From Dechloromonas agitata is5 (GTDB taxonomy: Bacteria > Pseudomonadota > Gammaproteobacteria > Burkholderiales > Rhodocyclaceae), in the NCBI RefSeq assembly GCF_000519045.1, contig NZ_KI912532.1, positions 1,612,001 to 1,676,000 of the forward strand: 64,000 nt of DNA. The letters are read 5' to 3'. Within the stretch, counting starts at the first letter, position 1. Each line of letters opens with the position of its first letter. Positions 44,392 through 54,196 of this stretch are shown one piece after another. The notes under the pieces are model-generated. The model made no database searches. It had not been told where the DNA came from and worked only from the letters and a program-made list of their open reading frames with translations. Made by a program: the position numbers and the translations under genes.

Positions 44392-46892
44392 GGGGCGCAT
44401 TGGGATTGGTCGCCGCGCATGAGGCAGCCGGTGTGCAGCCGGAACGGGTGGGCGGCAAGGGCTCGCAGCTCGGTTACCTGTTGCGCTACGGTCTTCCGGT
44501 CCCCGACTTTTTCGTCGTTCCGGCTGAGTGGAGCCGCCAGCGTCTATCCGGCATACCCGCCTCCTTGCGCGAGTCGCTGAGCAGCGAACTGGAGCGGCGC
44601 CGCTGGCGGGATATCCCCCTGGCCGTTCGCTCGTCGGCCGTGGGCGAAGATGCTGCCGGTGCATCCTTTGCGGGCATCTATCGATCCTGCCTGAATGTCA
44701 TGGGGCTCGATGCCTTGTGCGCTGCGATGGCAGAAGTCTGGGCGTCGCTCGATGCACCAGCGGCGGCCACCTACCGCGAACGCATGGGAATCGAATGTGA
44801 GCCCGTGATGGCCGTGGTGGTCATGCCGCTGTTGGCCGCAGAAGCCTCGGGGATTGCCTTTACGTGTGATCCGCTCAGCGGACGCGATGATCGGATGGTC
44901 GTCCATGCCCATTGGGGGCTGGGCGAAACGCTGGTCGGCGGCGAGGCGGCGGGGGACGAATACGTGTTCGCCGAAGACAGTACGGATACCTGGCGTCTGG
45001 TCGAGTGGCGTTCGGGCAGCAAGGCGACGATGGCTGTGCCGGCTCTCGCCGGAGGCACGCAGCGTGTCGCTGTGCCGCCGGAGCGAGCGACGACTGCCGT
45101 GTTCGACGCGGCCAGGGCCGAGGCGTTGGCCGGGCTGCTACGCGATGCCGCTGTCGCGTTCGATTTCGTGAGGCCGTTCTACGATCTGGAATGGGTGTGG
45201 GATGGTAGCCGTTTCTGGCTGATCCAGGCCCGCCCCGTCACCCGCCGCCCGCATCATACCTACGAAGCCTTGCGCGGACAGCCGACGATCTGGACGCGCG
45301 GCAATACCTGCGAGGTGATGCCGGAGCCCTTGCAGGCGATGGATTGGAACTTCTCCCGGCGCGGCTGTAACGATCTGCTCGAACAGGGGTGGCGCCTGAT
45401 GGAGTATCCCTTGTTGTCAGGTGTGCAGCGGGCAGGATTGTTCGATGGGCGGCTCTATCTCGAAGCCTCGGTGTTGCAATGGGAGGCATGGGATGCCATC
45501 GGGCTGCTACCGGAGCGGTTCAATGCGTTGATGGGTGGGCATCAGCCTGTGATCGAGACGCCACCGATCTCCTGGCGATCCCGCCTTGCCCGGATGGCGC
45601 GAACGCTGCGCTATCTGCGCAACGCGCCGGGCATGGGGCGGCGGGGTGATGCGGAGGTTGAGCGGGCCCATGCCATTGCGCGCGAACTCCAGGCCGCTTC
45701 CTTGCCGGAGGACGCGACGGCCATCACCGCGCTGTTGCATCGATTGATCAAACCGGCGCGTGAATTTGCCGGCATGTTCTTCCTGCAGGGCTCCGGAGGC
45801 GGCAGCCTGAGTCTGCTGCTGGATACGCTGGAGCGCGCCTTCCCCGGTGAGAGTGCGGCAATCGGCTCCGCCTTGTTGGCGGGGGGCGAAGCGAGCGTGA
45901 CAGCCGAACAGGGTTATGCCCTGCTGACCCTGGCACGGCTGGCGAAAGCCGCGACAACACCGGAGCGTCCGTTGGATGACCCGGCGTTTGCCACCGCCTT
46001 CGCGGATTTCATGGCGCGCTATGGGCATCGGGGACATTACGAAACCTACCTGCGCAGCCCGCGCTGGCATGAGCAACCCGAGCAATTGCTCGAACAGCTT
46101 CCGGCTTTGGGCGAGGTAGACGCCGCTGCCATGCGCGCCCGCCAGAAAGCGGCGGCACAAGCCGCCTGGGGGCGCATCCGTCGCGAACTGCCCTTCTGGT
46201 ACCGCTTCTTGTTGCGGGCGCAGGTCAAGGCAGCCAATCGCGACAGCAACCGCCGCGAGGCGGCGCGTAGCGCGCTCATCGCCTTGCTTGCCGCTGGACG
46301 GCGTTTGTGGCTGCTGATCGGCGAGCGACTGGTGCGTGACGGGACGCTGCATCGGCCGGATGACATCTTCCATTTGTTACCCGCTGAAGTCTTTCGCTAT
46401 GCCGACGGCTCCCTGCCGCAGAACGGGCTGCGGGCACGATTGGCGGCGCGTAAGACCGTGTTCGCCGTCTGGCAGGCGACTGAAGTGCACGAATGGTTTG
46501 TGCTGGCGCCGTCGGGAGCGGGCGTAGCCGCAATGGTTGCGGCAAACGGGCCACCGACTGAAACGGTCCTGGGGCAGATCTTTGCTGGTGTCGCTACCGG
46601 TACCGGCGTAGGAAGGGGGCGGGTGCGTCGACTGACTCATCCATCTGAGGGCATGGCATTGCAGCCCGGCGAAATCCTCGTCGCGCCGTCGACCGATCCA
46701 GGGTGGACGCCCTTGTTCCTGAAGGCTGGCGGGCTGGTTGTTGAAACCGGGGGCTACCTGTCGCATGGCGCTATCGTGGCGCGGGAGTTTGCACTGCCGG
46801 CGGTGGTCAATCTGCCGGGCATTCTCGGGGTGCTCAAGGATGGTGATACGGTGGAGGTCGATGGCATAAAAGGGACTGTGCGTCTCTTGTAA
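44388..46892 (+). CDS. PEP-synthase/rifampicin phosphotransferase-like enzyme
   Basis: An 834-residue protein. The N-terminal ATP-grasp domain (about 1-300) has GGKGSQLGYLLRYGLPVPDF, IPLAVRSSAVGEDAAGASFAG and the closing LIQARPVTRRP. A helical middle region (about 330-740) is like that of rifampicin phosphotransferases. The C-terminal swivel domain carries the phospho-histidine in GGYLSHGAIVAREFALPAV and ends DTVEVDGIKGTVRLL. This architecture is shared by PEP synthase and Rph, which phosphorylates rifampicin, but the PEP-binding TIM barrel is absent. It is coupled to a TetR gene, the usual layout of an inducible detoxification enzyme. The substrate is unknown. Confidence 0.8.
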   Translation: MRGALGLVAAHEAAGVQPERVGGKGSQLGYLLRYGLPVPDFFVVPAEWSRQRLSGIPASLRESLSSELERRRWRDIPLAVRSSAVGEDAAGASFAGIYRSCLNVMGLDALCAAMAEVWASLDAPAAATYRERMGIECEPVMAVVVMPLLAAEASGIAFTCDPLSGRDDRMVVHAHWGLGETLVGGEAAGDEYVFAEDSTDTWRLVEWRSGSKATMAVPALAGGTQRVAVPPERATTAVFDAARAEALAGLLRDAAVAFDFVRPFYDLEWVWDGSRFWLIQARPVTRRPHHTYEALRGQPTIWTRGNTCEVMPEPLQAMDWNFSRRGCNDLLEQGWRLMEYPLLSGVQRAGLFDGRLYLEASVLQWEAWDAIGLLPERFNALMGGHQPVIETPPISWRSRLARMARTLRYLRNAPGMGRRGDAEVERAHAIARELQAASLPEDATAITALLHRLIKPAREFAGMFFLQGSGGGSLSLLLDTLERAFPGESAAIGSALLAGGEASVTAEQGYALLTLARLAKAATTPERPLDDPAFATAFADFMARYGHRGHYETYLRSPRWHEQPEQLLEQLPALGEVDAAAMRARQKAAAQAAWGRIRRELPFWYRFLLRAQVKAANRDSNRREAARSALIALLAAGRRLWLLIGERLVRDGTLHRPDDIFHLLPAEVFRYADGSLPQNGLRARLAARKTVFAVWQATEVHEWFVLAPSGAGVAAMVAANGPPTETVLGQIFAGVATGTGVGRGRVRRLTHPSEGMALQPGEILVAPSTDPGWTPLFLKAGGLVVETGGYLSHGAIVAREFALPAVVNLPGILGVLKDGDTVEVDGIKGTVRLL

Positions 46893-46939
46893 GTGTTGTC
46901 GCGACGCAACATCGAGTTGCTTCAGGATTTTGGTGTGCG

Positions 46940-46994
46940 TTGACTTAGTTCAATGTAATCAATAAACTGCAAACGATGTTGCGGTGCAACATCG
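46940..46994 (+). promoter_or_regulatory. Promoter with palindromic operator upstream of lytic transglycosylase
   Basis: TTGACT (46940-46945), a 17-base spacer and TAAACT (46963-46968) are followed at once by a perfect dyad with nine-base arms CGATGTTGC and GCAACATCG around GGT (46974-46994), covering the expected +1. The nine-base arm GCAACATCG also occurs at 46906-46914, 80 bases upstream, with TGTTG at 46894-46898. The region from 46995 to 47130 is leader without a gene. Confidence 0.55.
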
Positions 46995-47130
46995 GCTATC
47001 CGCTCGTGCCATCCCTTTATCGGCGCGGCTTTGCAGCGATTCTGCTGCCCCGATTTCTGCCGATGTCGTGCCCCCCGTAACCGTACGCTGCGCAGTCGTT
47101 TGGCGCAGTGGCCACAGTGAAGGAGGTCGC

Positions 47131-47814
47131 ATGAACGCTTCGACCGTTTTCTTGCCTGCCTTGCAGCGCATTTCAGCCCTGATTCTCGGGCTATTCCAGA
47201 AGTTCCTGATGTTGGCCGGCTTGCTGTTTATCGCCGGTCTGGTGGGGGTCCAGAGCGGGCGCCTCGATCTTGAAGGGGCGCTTGTCCAGCAGATACTGTC
47301 GGTTGCCGCGGCAGCCGAGGAAATCGAACCAGGTGACGTGGCAGAGGCAGATGTCTCCCTGTCGCTCGATCCACGCCTGCAGGGCGCGATGGACTATGTC
47401 TCCCGCCGTTACAGGGTGTCGACCGAGGCGCTGGAGCCTGTTTTCGCAACCGCGCAGGATGTCGGCCGCGAACTGCATATCGACCCGCTGCTCATCATCG
47501 CCGTGATCGGTGTCGAATCCGGCTTCAACCCCTTCTCGCAAAGTGGCTTCGGTGCGCTGGGGTTGATGCAGGTCGTGCCGCGCTTCCATCAGGACAAGTT
47601 GCCCGGCGAGGGCGCTTCCTTTCTCGATCCGGTGACCAACGTCCAGGTCGGGGCGCGTGTGCTGAAGGAGTCCATACGCCGCAGCGGCGGCCTGGAACAG
47701 GGGTTGCAGCAATTTGGCGGGGCCTTGGGCGATGCCAGCCGGCGCTATGCGGCCAAGGTGCTGGCCGAGCGGCAGCGCCTGGAGCAGGCGGTGCAGCGCC
47801 TGGGGGCCGCCTGA
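47131..47814 (+). CDS. Membrane-anchored lytic transglycosylase
   Basis: A 227-residue protein with one membrane segment (FQKFLMLAGLLFIAGLVGVQ) near residues 22-42 and an SLT domain at about 95-200. The catalytic Glu is in IIAVIGVESGFNPFSQSGFGA, followed by ALGLMQVVPRFHQDK and VQVGARVLKESIRRSGG. A strong AAGGAGGT site precedes the ATG. It cuts peptidoglycan glycan strands on the periplasmic side. The promoter has a palindromic operator, so it is probably regulated separately from the Rph-like operon. Confidence 0.88.
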   Translation: MNASTVFLPALQRISALILGLFQKFLMLAGLLFIAGLVGVQSGRLDLEGALVQQILSVAAAAEEIEPGDVAEADVSLSLDPRLQGAMDYVSRRYRVSTEALEPVFATAQDVGRELHIDPLLIIAVIGVESGFNPFSQSGFGALGLMQVVPRFHQDKLPGEGASFLDPVTNVQVGARVLKESIRRSGGLEQGLQQFGGALGDASRRYAAKVLAERQRLEQAVQRLGAA

Positions 47815-47883
47815 CCGGCTGCAGCCGGGGAACTCTGCGGCGATGGCCGGGTCCGATCGGCATCCCGACGATGACTGAACGCC

Positions 47884-48432
47884 ATGCCGCAATCCGTTTT
47901 CCCCCTGGCTACCCTGGCGGGTGGCTGCTTCTGGTGCCTGGAGGCTGCGTTCGAGCAGCTTGAAGGCGTTGTCTCCGTGCTGCCCGGTTATATGGGCGGC
48001 CACCTGCCCTGTCCCAACTACGAAGCTGTCTGCCGGGGCGATAGCGGTCATGCCGAGGTGGTGCAGCTGGCTTATGACCCGACGCTGATCGACTACGAGA
48101 CACTGCTCGCCGCCTTTTTCACCATCCATGACCCGACGACCCTGAACCGCCAGGGGCATGATGTCGGCAGCCAGTACCGCTCGGCCATTTTCTATCACGA
48201 TGCAGCGCAGCAGGCGATGGCCGAGGCAATGATCGCCCGCCTGAATGGCGAGGGCTATTGGCCGTCGCCGATCGTGACGGAGGTGGTGCCGGCGGGCACC
48301 TTTTTCGAGGCGGAGGAATATCATCACGCATATTTCCGCCGTAATCCCTATCAGGGCTATTGTCTCGCCGTCGTTGCGCCGAAAGCGGCCAAGCTGCGGC
48401 AAGCCTTCGCCGACCGTCTGAAGGCAGGGTAG
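47884..48432 (+). CDS. msrA: Peptide methionine-S-sulfoxide reductase
   Basis: A 182-residue enzyme repairing methionine-S-sulfoxide. The catalytic motif GGCFWCLEAAFEQLEGV is at about residues 14-30, followed by GHAEVVQLAYDPTLIDYETLL, FFTIHDPTTLNRQGHDVGSQYRS and ending with FRRNPYQGYC. The usual length for an MsrA without an MsrB fusion. No resolving cysteine pattern is obvious beyond the YC near residue 160. Confidence 0.95.
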   Translation: MPQSVFPLATLAGGCFWCLEAAFEQLEGVVSVLPGYMGGHLPCPNYEAVCRGDSGHAEVVQLAYDPTLIDYETLLAAFFTIHDPTTLNRQGHDVGSQYRSAIFYHDAAQQAMAEAMIARLNGEGYWPSPIVTEVVPAGTFFEAEEYHHAYFRRNPYQGYCLAVVAPKAAKLRQAFADRLKAG

Positions 48433-48441
48433 GCGCGGCGT

Positions 48442-49905
48442 TCAGCCCCGGCGGCGCAGGCTGAGCAGCGCCATGAGGCCGATCAGGCCGAGCGCCGGCC
48501 AGTCGCCGAAGCGGGCGTAGGGGGTTAACCCGCTTTGGGCGGTGACCTCGCCGGTCAGGACGCCCGTCGTGAAGGGCGGCAGGGTGGCGCGTACCGTGCC
48601 GTCGGCGTCGACGATCGCGGTCATGCCGGTATTGGTGGCGCGCAGCATCGGTCGGCCGCTCTCCAGCGCGCGCAGCTGGGCGATCTGCAGGTGTTGCGGC
48701 TGGGCCAGCGAATCGCCGAACCAGGCGGTGTTGGACAGATTGATGAGGATGCCGGCGGCGGGCAGGGCGCGGATGATTTCGCGACCGAAGACGTCCTCGT
48801 AGCAGATATTGGCGGCCACCTGCCGGCCGGCGACGGCCAGCGGCGGTTGCTGTTCCGGCCCGCGCGAGAAGGAGGAGGCCGGGATGTTGGCGTAGGCCAT
48901 GAACCAGGCGAAACCGGGCGGGATGAACTCGCCGTAAGGCACCAGATGGCTCTTGCTGTAGACCTGAAGCGGCGAGGCCCCGAGGCTGATGGCGCTGTTG
49001 TAGTAGGCTGCCGTATCGCCGGTCAGCGCGCCGAAGACGATGTCCCCCTGCTGGCGCCGGGCCAGTTGTCGCAGGGTGTCGACATAGTCCTCCGGTAACT
49101 GGTCGATAAAGACCGGGAAGGCGGTTTCGGGCAGCAGGGTCAATTGGGCCGGGTTGGCCTCGATCAGTTCGCGATAGAGGGCGAGCGTGCGGAAGAAGGC
49201 TTCCGGGCGGAATTTCATTTCCTGCGGGATGTTGCCCTGGATCAGCGCGACGCTGATCGGCTCACCCTGCGGCACGGTCCATTCGATCTGGCGCAGGCCG
49301 AAGCCGGTGAAAGCGAGCAGGGCGATGAACCCCAGGCCGATGCGCCAGCGGAGCAACAGCGCGCCGCTGACGGCGATGGCGAAGGACAGCCCGAACACCC
49401 CGAGCAGTGGTGCGAAGCCGGCCAGCGGGCTGGGCGGTGCCTGCGAATAACCGAGCGCCAGCCAGGGAAAGCCGGTGAATAGCCAGCTGCGCACCCAGTC
49501 GCCGAGGGAGAGCGCGGCAGCGAAGAGCAGGACCTGCTGCCAAAAGGTAGCTGGCTGCCAGCGCTTGAAAGCCCAGCCGGCCATCATCGGGAACAGCGCC
49601 ATCACCGCGCAGAACAGGAAAGCGGCCGGGCCGGCCAGCCACCACGGCATGCCGCCGAAGACGGACAGGCTGACATAAACCCACGACACGCCGCACAGGA
49701 AGAAGCCGAGGCCGAAGGCGAGGCCGGTGAGCAGCCCCTGGCGGGGTGTTTCGGCCCGAAGCAGCAGGGTGAAGAAACCGGCCCAGACGAGCGGGGCCAG
49801 CCAGAACAGGCCGAAGGGGGCGAAGCACAGCACGCCGCCTGCGCCGATCAGCGCGGCGAGCCCGAGGCGGTGTGGCAGCCGCTCAGGCAGTCGTTTCGTC
49901 AGCAC
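48442..49905 (-). CDS. lnt: Apolipoprotein N-acyltransferase
   Basis: A 487-residue inner-membrane enzyme that adds the third acyl chain to lipoproteins. About six to eight membrane segments occupy the N-terminal half. The nitrilase-like domain has the catalytic Glu in LTLLPETAFPVF, Lys in SKSHLVPYGEFIP and Cys in AANICYEDVFGREI. A C-terminal membrane segment near residue 470 anchors the tail. It overlaps the end of corC by about 23 bases and closes the miaB-phoH-ybeY-corC-lnt unit. Confidence 0.96.
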   Translation of the reverse strand: MLTKRLPERLPHRLGLAALIGAGGVLCFAPFGLFWLAPLVWAGFFTLLLRAETPRQGLLTGLAFGLGFFLCGVSWVYVSLSVFGGMPWWLAGPAAFLFCAVMALFPMMAGWAFKRWQPATFWQQVLLFAAALSLGDWVRSWLFTGFPWLALGYSQAPPSPLAGFAPLLGVFGLSFAIAVSGALLLRWRIGLGFIALLAFTGFGLRQIEWTVPQGEPISVALIQGNIPQEMKFRPEAFFRTLALYRELIEANPAQLTLLPETAFPVFIDQLPEDYVDTLRQLARRQQGDIVFGALTGDTAAYYNSAISLGASPLQVYSKSHLVPYGEFIPPGFAWFMAYANIPASSFSRGPEQQPPLAVAGRQVAANICYEDVFGREIIRALPAAGILINLSNTAWFGDSLAQPQHLQIAQLRALESGRPMLRATNTGMTAIVDADGTVRATLPPFTTGVLTGEVTAQSGLTPYARFGDWPALGLIGLMALLSLRRRG

Positions 49906-50731
49906 CGTGCGGTGGTTTGGGCAGGTCGACGAGCAGGGTGTACAGGCGGCGACTGTCGGCGCGCAGTACCTGGAAGCGCATGCCGTCGATCTCGACGATT
50001 TCGTTGCGCTTCGGGACGCGGCCGAGGTGACGCAGGATCAGGCCGCCGACGGTGTCGAATTCCTCGTCGGAGAAGGTGGTCGAAAAGGCTTCGTTGAAAT
50101 CCTCGATTTCGGTACGTGCCTTGACGCGGTAGCGGCCGGAGGCGTCCAGCCGGATGTTGTCGTGTGCTTCGTCGAAGTCATATTCGTCTTCGATGTCGCC
50201 GACGATCTGCTCCAGCACGTCTTCGATGGTGACCAGGCCGGCGACGCCACCGTATTCGTTGACGACGATGGCCATGTGGTTGCGCGAGACGCGGAATTCA
50301 CGCAGCAGCACGTTCAGGCGCTTCGATTCGGGGATGAAGACGGCCGGGCGCAGCCAGTCGCGCAGATCGAAGTTCTCTTCGGTGTGGATGCGCAGCAGAT
50401 CCTTGGCGAGCAGGATGCCCAGCACATTGTCGCGGTCGCCATCGACGACCGGGAAACGCGAATGCGCGGCATCGATCACGGTGGCGACGATGTCATTCAG
50501 CGGGTCGTCGACGTCGATGACGTCCATCTGGGCCCGCGGGATCATCACGTCGGTGACGCGGGTGTCGGAGACGGCCAAGGCGCCTTCGATGATGGTCAGC
50601 GCATCGGCATCCATCAGGTTGCGCTCGTAGGCCGAGTGCAGGATTTCAAGCAGCTGCTCGCGATCTTCCGGTTCGCGCAGCAGCAGGGAGGTCAGTCGTT
50701 CAATGAAACTCGGTTTACTGTCGGGGTCCAT
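49883..50731 (-). CDS. corC: CorC-type CBS-domain protein (magnesium/cobalt efflux)
   Basis: A 282-residue cytoplasmic protein without membrane segments. Two CBS domains (about 65-190) start TRVTDVMIPRAQMDVIDVD and NHMAIVVNEYGGVAGLVTIEDVLEQIVGDIEDEYD; the C-terminal CorC_HlyC domain starts IRLDASGRYRVKARTEIED. It matches YbeX of E. coli in length and in place between ybeY and lnt. Role in divalent cation homeostasis is known for the family; an effect on ribosome metabolism has been suggested. Confidence 0.93.
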   Translation of the reverse strand: MDPDSKPSFIERLTSLLLREPEDREQLLEILHSAYERNLMDADALTIIEGALAVSDTRVTDVMIPRAQMDVIDVDDPLNDIVATVIDAAHSRFPVVDGDRDNVLGILLAKDLLRIHTEENFDLRDWLRPAVFIPESKRLNVLLREFRVSRNHMAIVVNEYGGVAGLVTIEDVLEQIVGDIEDEYDFDEAHDNIRLDASGRYRVKARTEIEDFNEAFSTTFSDEEFDTVGGLILRHLGRVPKRNEIVEIDGMRFQVLRADSRRLYTLLVDLPKPPHGADETTA

Positions 50732-50736
50732 AAGTC

Positions 50737-51183
50737 TTAGTCGGCGTAGGGATCGGGATAACCCAGCGCGGCGAGAATCTTCCTTTCTTCGTCTTCCATG
50801 GCCTGGGCAGCGTCATCTTCTTCGTGGTCCCAGCCCTGCAAATGCAGCATACCATGCACCGTCAGATGGGCGTAATGCGCCGCCAGCGGCTTGTTTTGCT
50901 CCGTCGCCTCGCGCGCGACGACGCTCGGGCAGATGACCAGGTCGCCCAGCACCAGCGGTTCGGTGTCATACGGAAAGGACAGCACGTTGGTTGCGTAGTC
51001 CTTGCCGCGGTACTCGTTGTTCAGTTCCTGGCCTTCGTCGGCGTCGACCAGGCGGATGGTGATTTCGCCACCGCCGACCAGTGCGGCACGCGCCCAGCGC
51101 ACGAAATCTGCACGCAAGGGTAAGCCCTCACGGTTACAGGCGTATTGCACGGAGAGGTTAAGTCGCTTGCTGACGTTTTTCAT
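50737..51183 (-). CDS. ybeY: rRNA maturation endoribonuclease YbeY
   Basis: A 148-residue zinc-dependent RNase acting in 16S rRNA 3'-end maturation and ribosome quality control. The zinc motif is in [17 protein letters not shown] (His-x3-His-x5-His). The middle has [19 protein letters not shown]. The ATG at 51183 ([16 protein letters not shown]) fits the family; a start seven codons earlier is in the phoH gene. It overlaps the phoH 3' end by about 26 bases. Confidence 0.95.
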   Translation of the reverse strand: MKNVSKRLNLSVQYACNREGLPLRADFVRWARAALVGGGEITIRLVDADEGQELNNEYRGKDYATNVLSFPYDTEPLVLGDLVICPSVVAREATEQNKPLAAHYAHLTVHGMLHLQGWDHEEDDAAQAMEDEERKILAALGYPDPYAD

Positions 51184-52150
51184 AGGCCTCGACGATGCGG
51201 GCAACCAGCGGGTGGCGCACCACGTCTTCCTTGTGGAATTGGGTAAAGGCGATGCCGCGCACGTCGCGCAGCACTTCGATGGCTTCCTTGAGGCCGCTCT
51301 TCTGGCCCTTGGGCAGGTCGACCTGGGTGATGTCGCCGGTGACCACCGCCTTGGCGCCGATGCCGATGCGGGTCAGGAACATCTTCATTTGCTCCGGCGT
51401 CGTGTTCTGCGCCTCGTCGAGGATGACGAAGGCGTGGTTCAGCGTGCGGCCGCGCATGAAGGCGAGCGGCGCGATCTCGATGGCACGCTTCTCGTACAGT
51501 TTGGCGACACGGTCGGCGCCCATCAGGTCGTACAGCGCGTCGTAGAGCGGGCGCAGGTAGGGGTCGATCTTCTGCGTCAAATCGCCGGGCAGGAAGCCGA
51601 GGCGTTCGCCGGCTTCAACTGCCGGGCGGGTCAGGATGATGCGCTCGACCAGATCGCGCTCGAAGGCATCGACTGCCGAGGCGACAGCGAGGTAGGTCTT
51701 GCCGGTGCCGGCCGGGCCGATGCCGAAGGTGATGTCGTGTTCCTGAATGTGCTTCAGGTACTCGATCTGGCGCGGCGTGCGGCCGTGCAGCTCGGTCTTG
51801 CGGGTAACCAGTTGCGGGCCATCGACCGGGCCTTCGGCGGGGCGCGAAATGCGGCGCACCGGGGCGTTGAGGAATTCGACCAGACCGAGCTGGATTTCAT
51901 CGACCGTCAACGGCTGGCGCGCCAACGCATAGAAGTGGCGGATGGCGTCAGCCGTCAGCTGCGCCTTCTCGCCGATGATCGAAATGCGTTCGTTGCGGCG
52001 GCGGATGGTGACATCGAACCCCGTCTCGATCTGCCGGATGTTTTCGTCCAGCGGCCCGCACAGGTTGGCGAGCTGGGTATTGTCGACCGGCGTCAGGGCG
52101 AATTCGACCGGCTTCGACTTGGGGGCGGGCTTAGTTTTCGCGGATGACAA
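51158..52150 (-). CDS. ybeZ: PhoH-like ATPase (YbeZ)
   Basis: A 330-residue P-loop ATPase. Walker A is in [21 protein letters not shown], Walker B in [21 protein letters not shown] and the [19 protein letters not shown] block follows. The N-terminal KH-like part (about 35-100) may bind RNA. It works with YbeY in RNA processing. The 5' end overlaps the miaB stop by about 20 bases. Confidence 0.94.
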   Translation of the reverse strand: MSSAKTKPAPKSKPVEFALTPVDNTQLANLCGPLDENIRQIETGFDVTIRRRNERISIIGEKAQLTADAIRHFYALARQPLTVDEIQLGLVEFLNAPVRRISRPAEGPVDGPQLVTRKTELHGRTPRQIEYLKHIQEHDITFGIGPAGTGKTYLAVASAVDAFERDLVERIILTRPAVEAGERLGFLPGDLTQKIDPYLRPLYDALYDLMGADRVAKLYEKRAIEIAPLAFMRGRTLNHAFVILDEAQNTTPEQMKMFLTRIGIGAKAVVTGDITQVDLPKGQKSGLKEAIEVLRDVRGIAFTQFHKEDVVRHPLVARIVEAYEKRQQAT

Positions 52151-53468
52151 TTTCGCCTCGCAGGCTGTGCGGCAATGCTTCGGTGATGCGCACCTCGACG
52201 AAGGTGTTGATCAGCCTGGGATTGCCGGCAAAGTTGACGATCCGGTTGTTGTCGGTACGACCGGCCAGTTCATTGGCATCCTTTTTCGACGTGCCTTCGA
52301 CCAGTACGCGTTGCACGGTGCCCACCATCGACCGGCTGACGGCCTGCGCCAGTTCGTCGATGCGCTTCTGCAAGCGGCTCAGGCGGGCGGACTTCACGTC
52401 GGCCGGCGTGTTGTCGTCGAGTTCCAGTGCCGGCGTGCCGGGACGCGGGCTGTAGATGAAGGAGAACGAGGCGTCGAACTCGACGTCATCGATCAGCTTC
52501 ATGGTCTTTTCGAAATCCTCGTCCGTCTCGCCCGGGAAACCGACGATGAAGTCCGTGGACATCGAAATGTCCGGCCGCGCGGCGCGCAACTTGCGGACGA
52601 TGGACTTGTACTCCAGCGTCGTGTAGCCACGCTTCATCGCCGCCAGCACGCGGTCGGAACCGGCCTGCACCGGCAGATGCAGGTGCGACACCAGCTTCGG
52701 CACCTTGGCGTAGGTGTCGATCAGGCGCTGCGACATTTCGCGCGGATGCGAGGTGGTGTAGCGGATGCGCTCGATGCCCGGCACCTCGGCGATATACTCG
52801 ATCAGCATCGCCAGGTCGGCCTTCTCGTCGGTGCCCTCCATGTCGCCACGGTAGGCATTGACGTTCTGGCCAAGTAGTGTCACTTCCTTGACGCCGTGCG
52901 CCGCCAGGTCAGCCACCTCGGTCAGGACGTCATTGAACGGCCGCGACACTTCGCCGCCCCGGGTATAGGGCACGATGCAGAAGGTGCAGAACTTGGAGCA
53001 GCCTTCCATGATCGAGACGAAGGCGGTGGCGCCCTTCACCTCGGCCGGCGGCATGGCATCGAACTTCTCGATTTCCGGGAAGGAGACGTCGACCGCTGCC
53101 TTGCCCTTTTCCTTGCGCTCGGCGATCAGCTGCGGCAAACGGTGTAGCGTCTGCGGGCCGAACACGATATCGACGTACGGTGCGCGGGCGACGATGGCCT
53201 CGCCCTCCTGGCTGGCGACGCAACCGCCAACGCCGATCACCAGGTTCGGATTCTGCTGTTTCAGGTGCTTGACCCGGCCGAGATCGTGGAAAACCTTCTC
53301 CTGCGCCTTTTCGCGCACCGAGCAGGTGTTGAACAGGATGATGTCAGCCTCTTCGGGGTTGTCCGTCTTGACGACGCCTTCGGCGGCATGGAGCACGTCG
53401 GCCATCTTGTCCGAATCGTACTCGTTCATCTGGCACCCGAAAGTGCGGATGAAAAGCTTCTTGGTCAT
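52131..53468 (-). CDS. miaB: tRNA-2-methylthio-N6-isopentenyladenosine synthase
   Basis: A 445-residue radical SAM enzyme that methylthiolates i6A37. The N-terminal UPF0004 domain has three cysteines ([32 protein letters not shown]). The SAM cluster is in [17 protein letters not shown] near residue 155. The C-terminal TRAM domain (about 380-445) has [13 protein letters not shown]. First gene of the miaB-ybeZ-ybeY-corC-lnt unit, as in E. coli. Confidence 0.97.
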   Translation of the reverse strand: MTKKLFIRTFGCQMNEYDSDKMADVLHAAEGVVKTDNPEEADIILFNTCSVREKAQEKVFHDLGRVKHLKQQNPNLVIGVGGCVASQEGEAIVARAPYVDIVFGPQTLHRLPQLIAERKEKGKAAVDVSFPEIEKFDAMPPAEVKGATAFVSIMEGCSKFCTFCIVPYTRGGEVSRPFNDVLTEVADLAAHGVKEVTLLGQNVNAYRGDMEGTDEKADLAMLIEYIAEVPGIERIRYTTSHPREMSQRLIDTYAKVPKLVSHLHLPVQAGSDRVLAAMKRGYTTLEYKSIVRKLRAARPDISMSTDFIVGFPGETDEDFEKTMKLIDDVEFDASFSFIYSPRPGTPALELDDNTPADVKSARLSRLQKRIDELAQAVSRSMVGTVQRVLVEGTSKKDANELAGRTDNNRIVNFAGNPRLINTFVEVRITEALPHSLRGEIVIREN

Positions 53469-53586
53469 GAAAATGCTTTAAAAATCAGTGGGGCCACGGC
53501 GCATGCCGGGCGGAAGGAAAGTCGCGCATTATAACGCGGTTGACCACTTTGCCGCCGCCCCACTATAATTCGCGCCCTCGTAGCGT

Positions 53587-53663
53587 GGTGATGTAGCTCA
53601 GACGGTTAGAGCGATGGATTCATAACCCATAGGTCGGCAGTTCGATTCTGCCCATCACCACCA
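53587..53663 (+). tRNA. tRNA-Met (CAT), elongator type
   Basis: A 77-base cloverleaf with encoded CCA. The acceptor arms are GGTGATG (53587-53593) and CATCACC (53653-53659). The anticodon loop TTCATAA gives CAT. The D-loop has the GCTCAGACGGTTAGAGC form, and the T-arm is CGGCAGTTCGATTCTGCC-like. The first base pair is G-C, so this is not an initiator tRNA. A lysidine-modified tRNA-Ile with the CAT anticodon is the alternative; I favour elongator Met on resemblance to other betaproteobacterial copies. Confidence 0.93.
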
Positions 53664-53671
53664 AAATTCAA

Positions 53672-53706
53672 GCAAAAAGCCCAGCCCACAAAGCTGGGCT
53701 TTTTGC
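53672..53706 (+). terminator. Terminator downstream of tRNA-Met
   Basis: Perfect 14-base arms (GCAAAAAGCCCAGC/GCTGGGCTTTTTGC) with a seven-base loop. T-runs on both strands would allow termination in either direction. Confidence 0.88.
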
Positions 53707-53746
53707 TTTCCGGCTTGTTCAAGGGCTGCACGGAGGGGAGGGAGCG

Positions 53747-54193
53747 ATGAAAATATGGGTGGATGCCGATGCTTGCCCGGTGGCGATCAAGGAAATTCTC
53801 TATCGCGCCGCCAATCGCACCGAGATCGAACTGACCCTGATTGCCAACCAGATGCTGCGGGTGCCACCCTCGCCGTGGATCAAGGCGCTGCAAGTGCCTT
53901 CCGGTTTCGACGTGGCCGATCGGCGCATCGCTCAGGAGGTCGCGGCAGGGGATCTGGTGGTAACCGCAGATGTGCCGCTGGCGGCGCAGGTCATCGCCAA
54001 AGGGGCTGTGGTGATCGATCCGCGCGGCGAATTGCTGGACAAGGGGAACATCCAGGAGCGGCTGAGCATGCGCAATTTCATGGAGACGCTGCGCAATACT
54101 GGCGTTGAAACTGGTGGCCCGGCATCCCTGTCGGCGGCTGATCGGCAGGCTTTCGCCAATCAGTTGGACCGGCTGCTGTCCGGCAGCCGATAG
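53747..54193 (+). CDS. YaiI/YqxD family protein (DUF188)
   Basis: A 148-residue protein starting [18 protein letters not shown], the signature of the UPF0178 family, with a PIN-like fold. Asp residues in DADACP and VVTADVPLA, and the [19 protein letters not shown] block, are conserved. Nuclease activity has been suggested from the fold, but none is established. Good GGGAGGGAG site before the ATG. It converges with the thioesterase gene. Confidence 0.92.
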   Translation: MKIWVDADACPVAIKEILYRAANRTEIELTLIANQMLRVPPSPWIKALQVPSGFDVADRRIAQEVAAGDLVVTADVPLAAQVIAKGAVVIDPRGELLDKGNIQERLSMRNFMETLRNTGVETGGPASLSAADRQAFANQLDRLLSGSR

Positions 54194-54196
54194 CCG

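Noticed and set aside
53587..53663. Initiator tRNA-Met
   Set aside because: The first acceptor pair is G-C, whereas bacterial initiators have a mismatch at this position, and the anticodon stem lacks the three G-C pairs.
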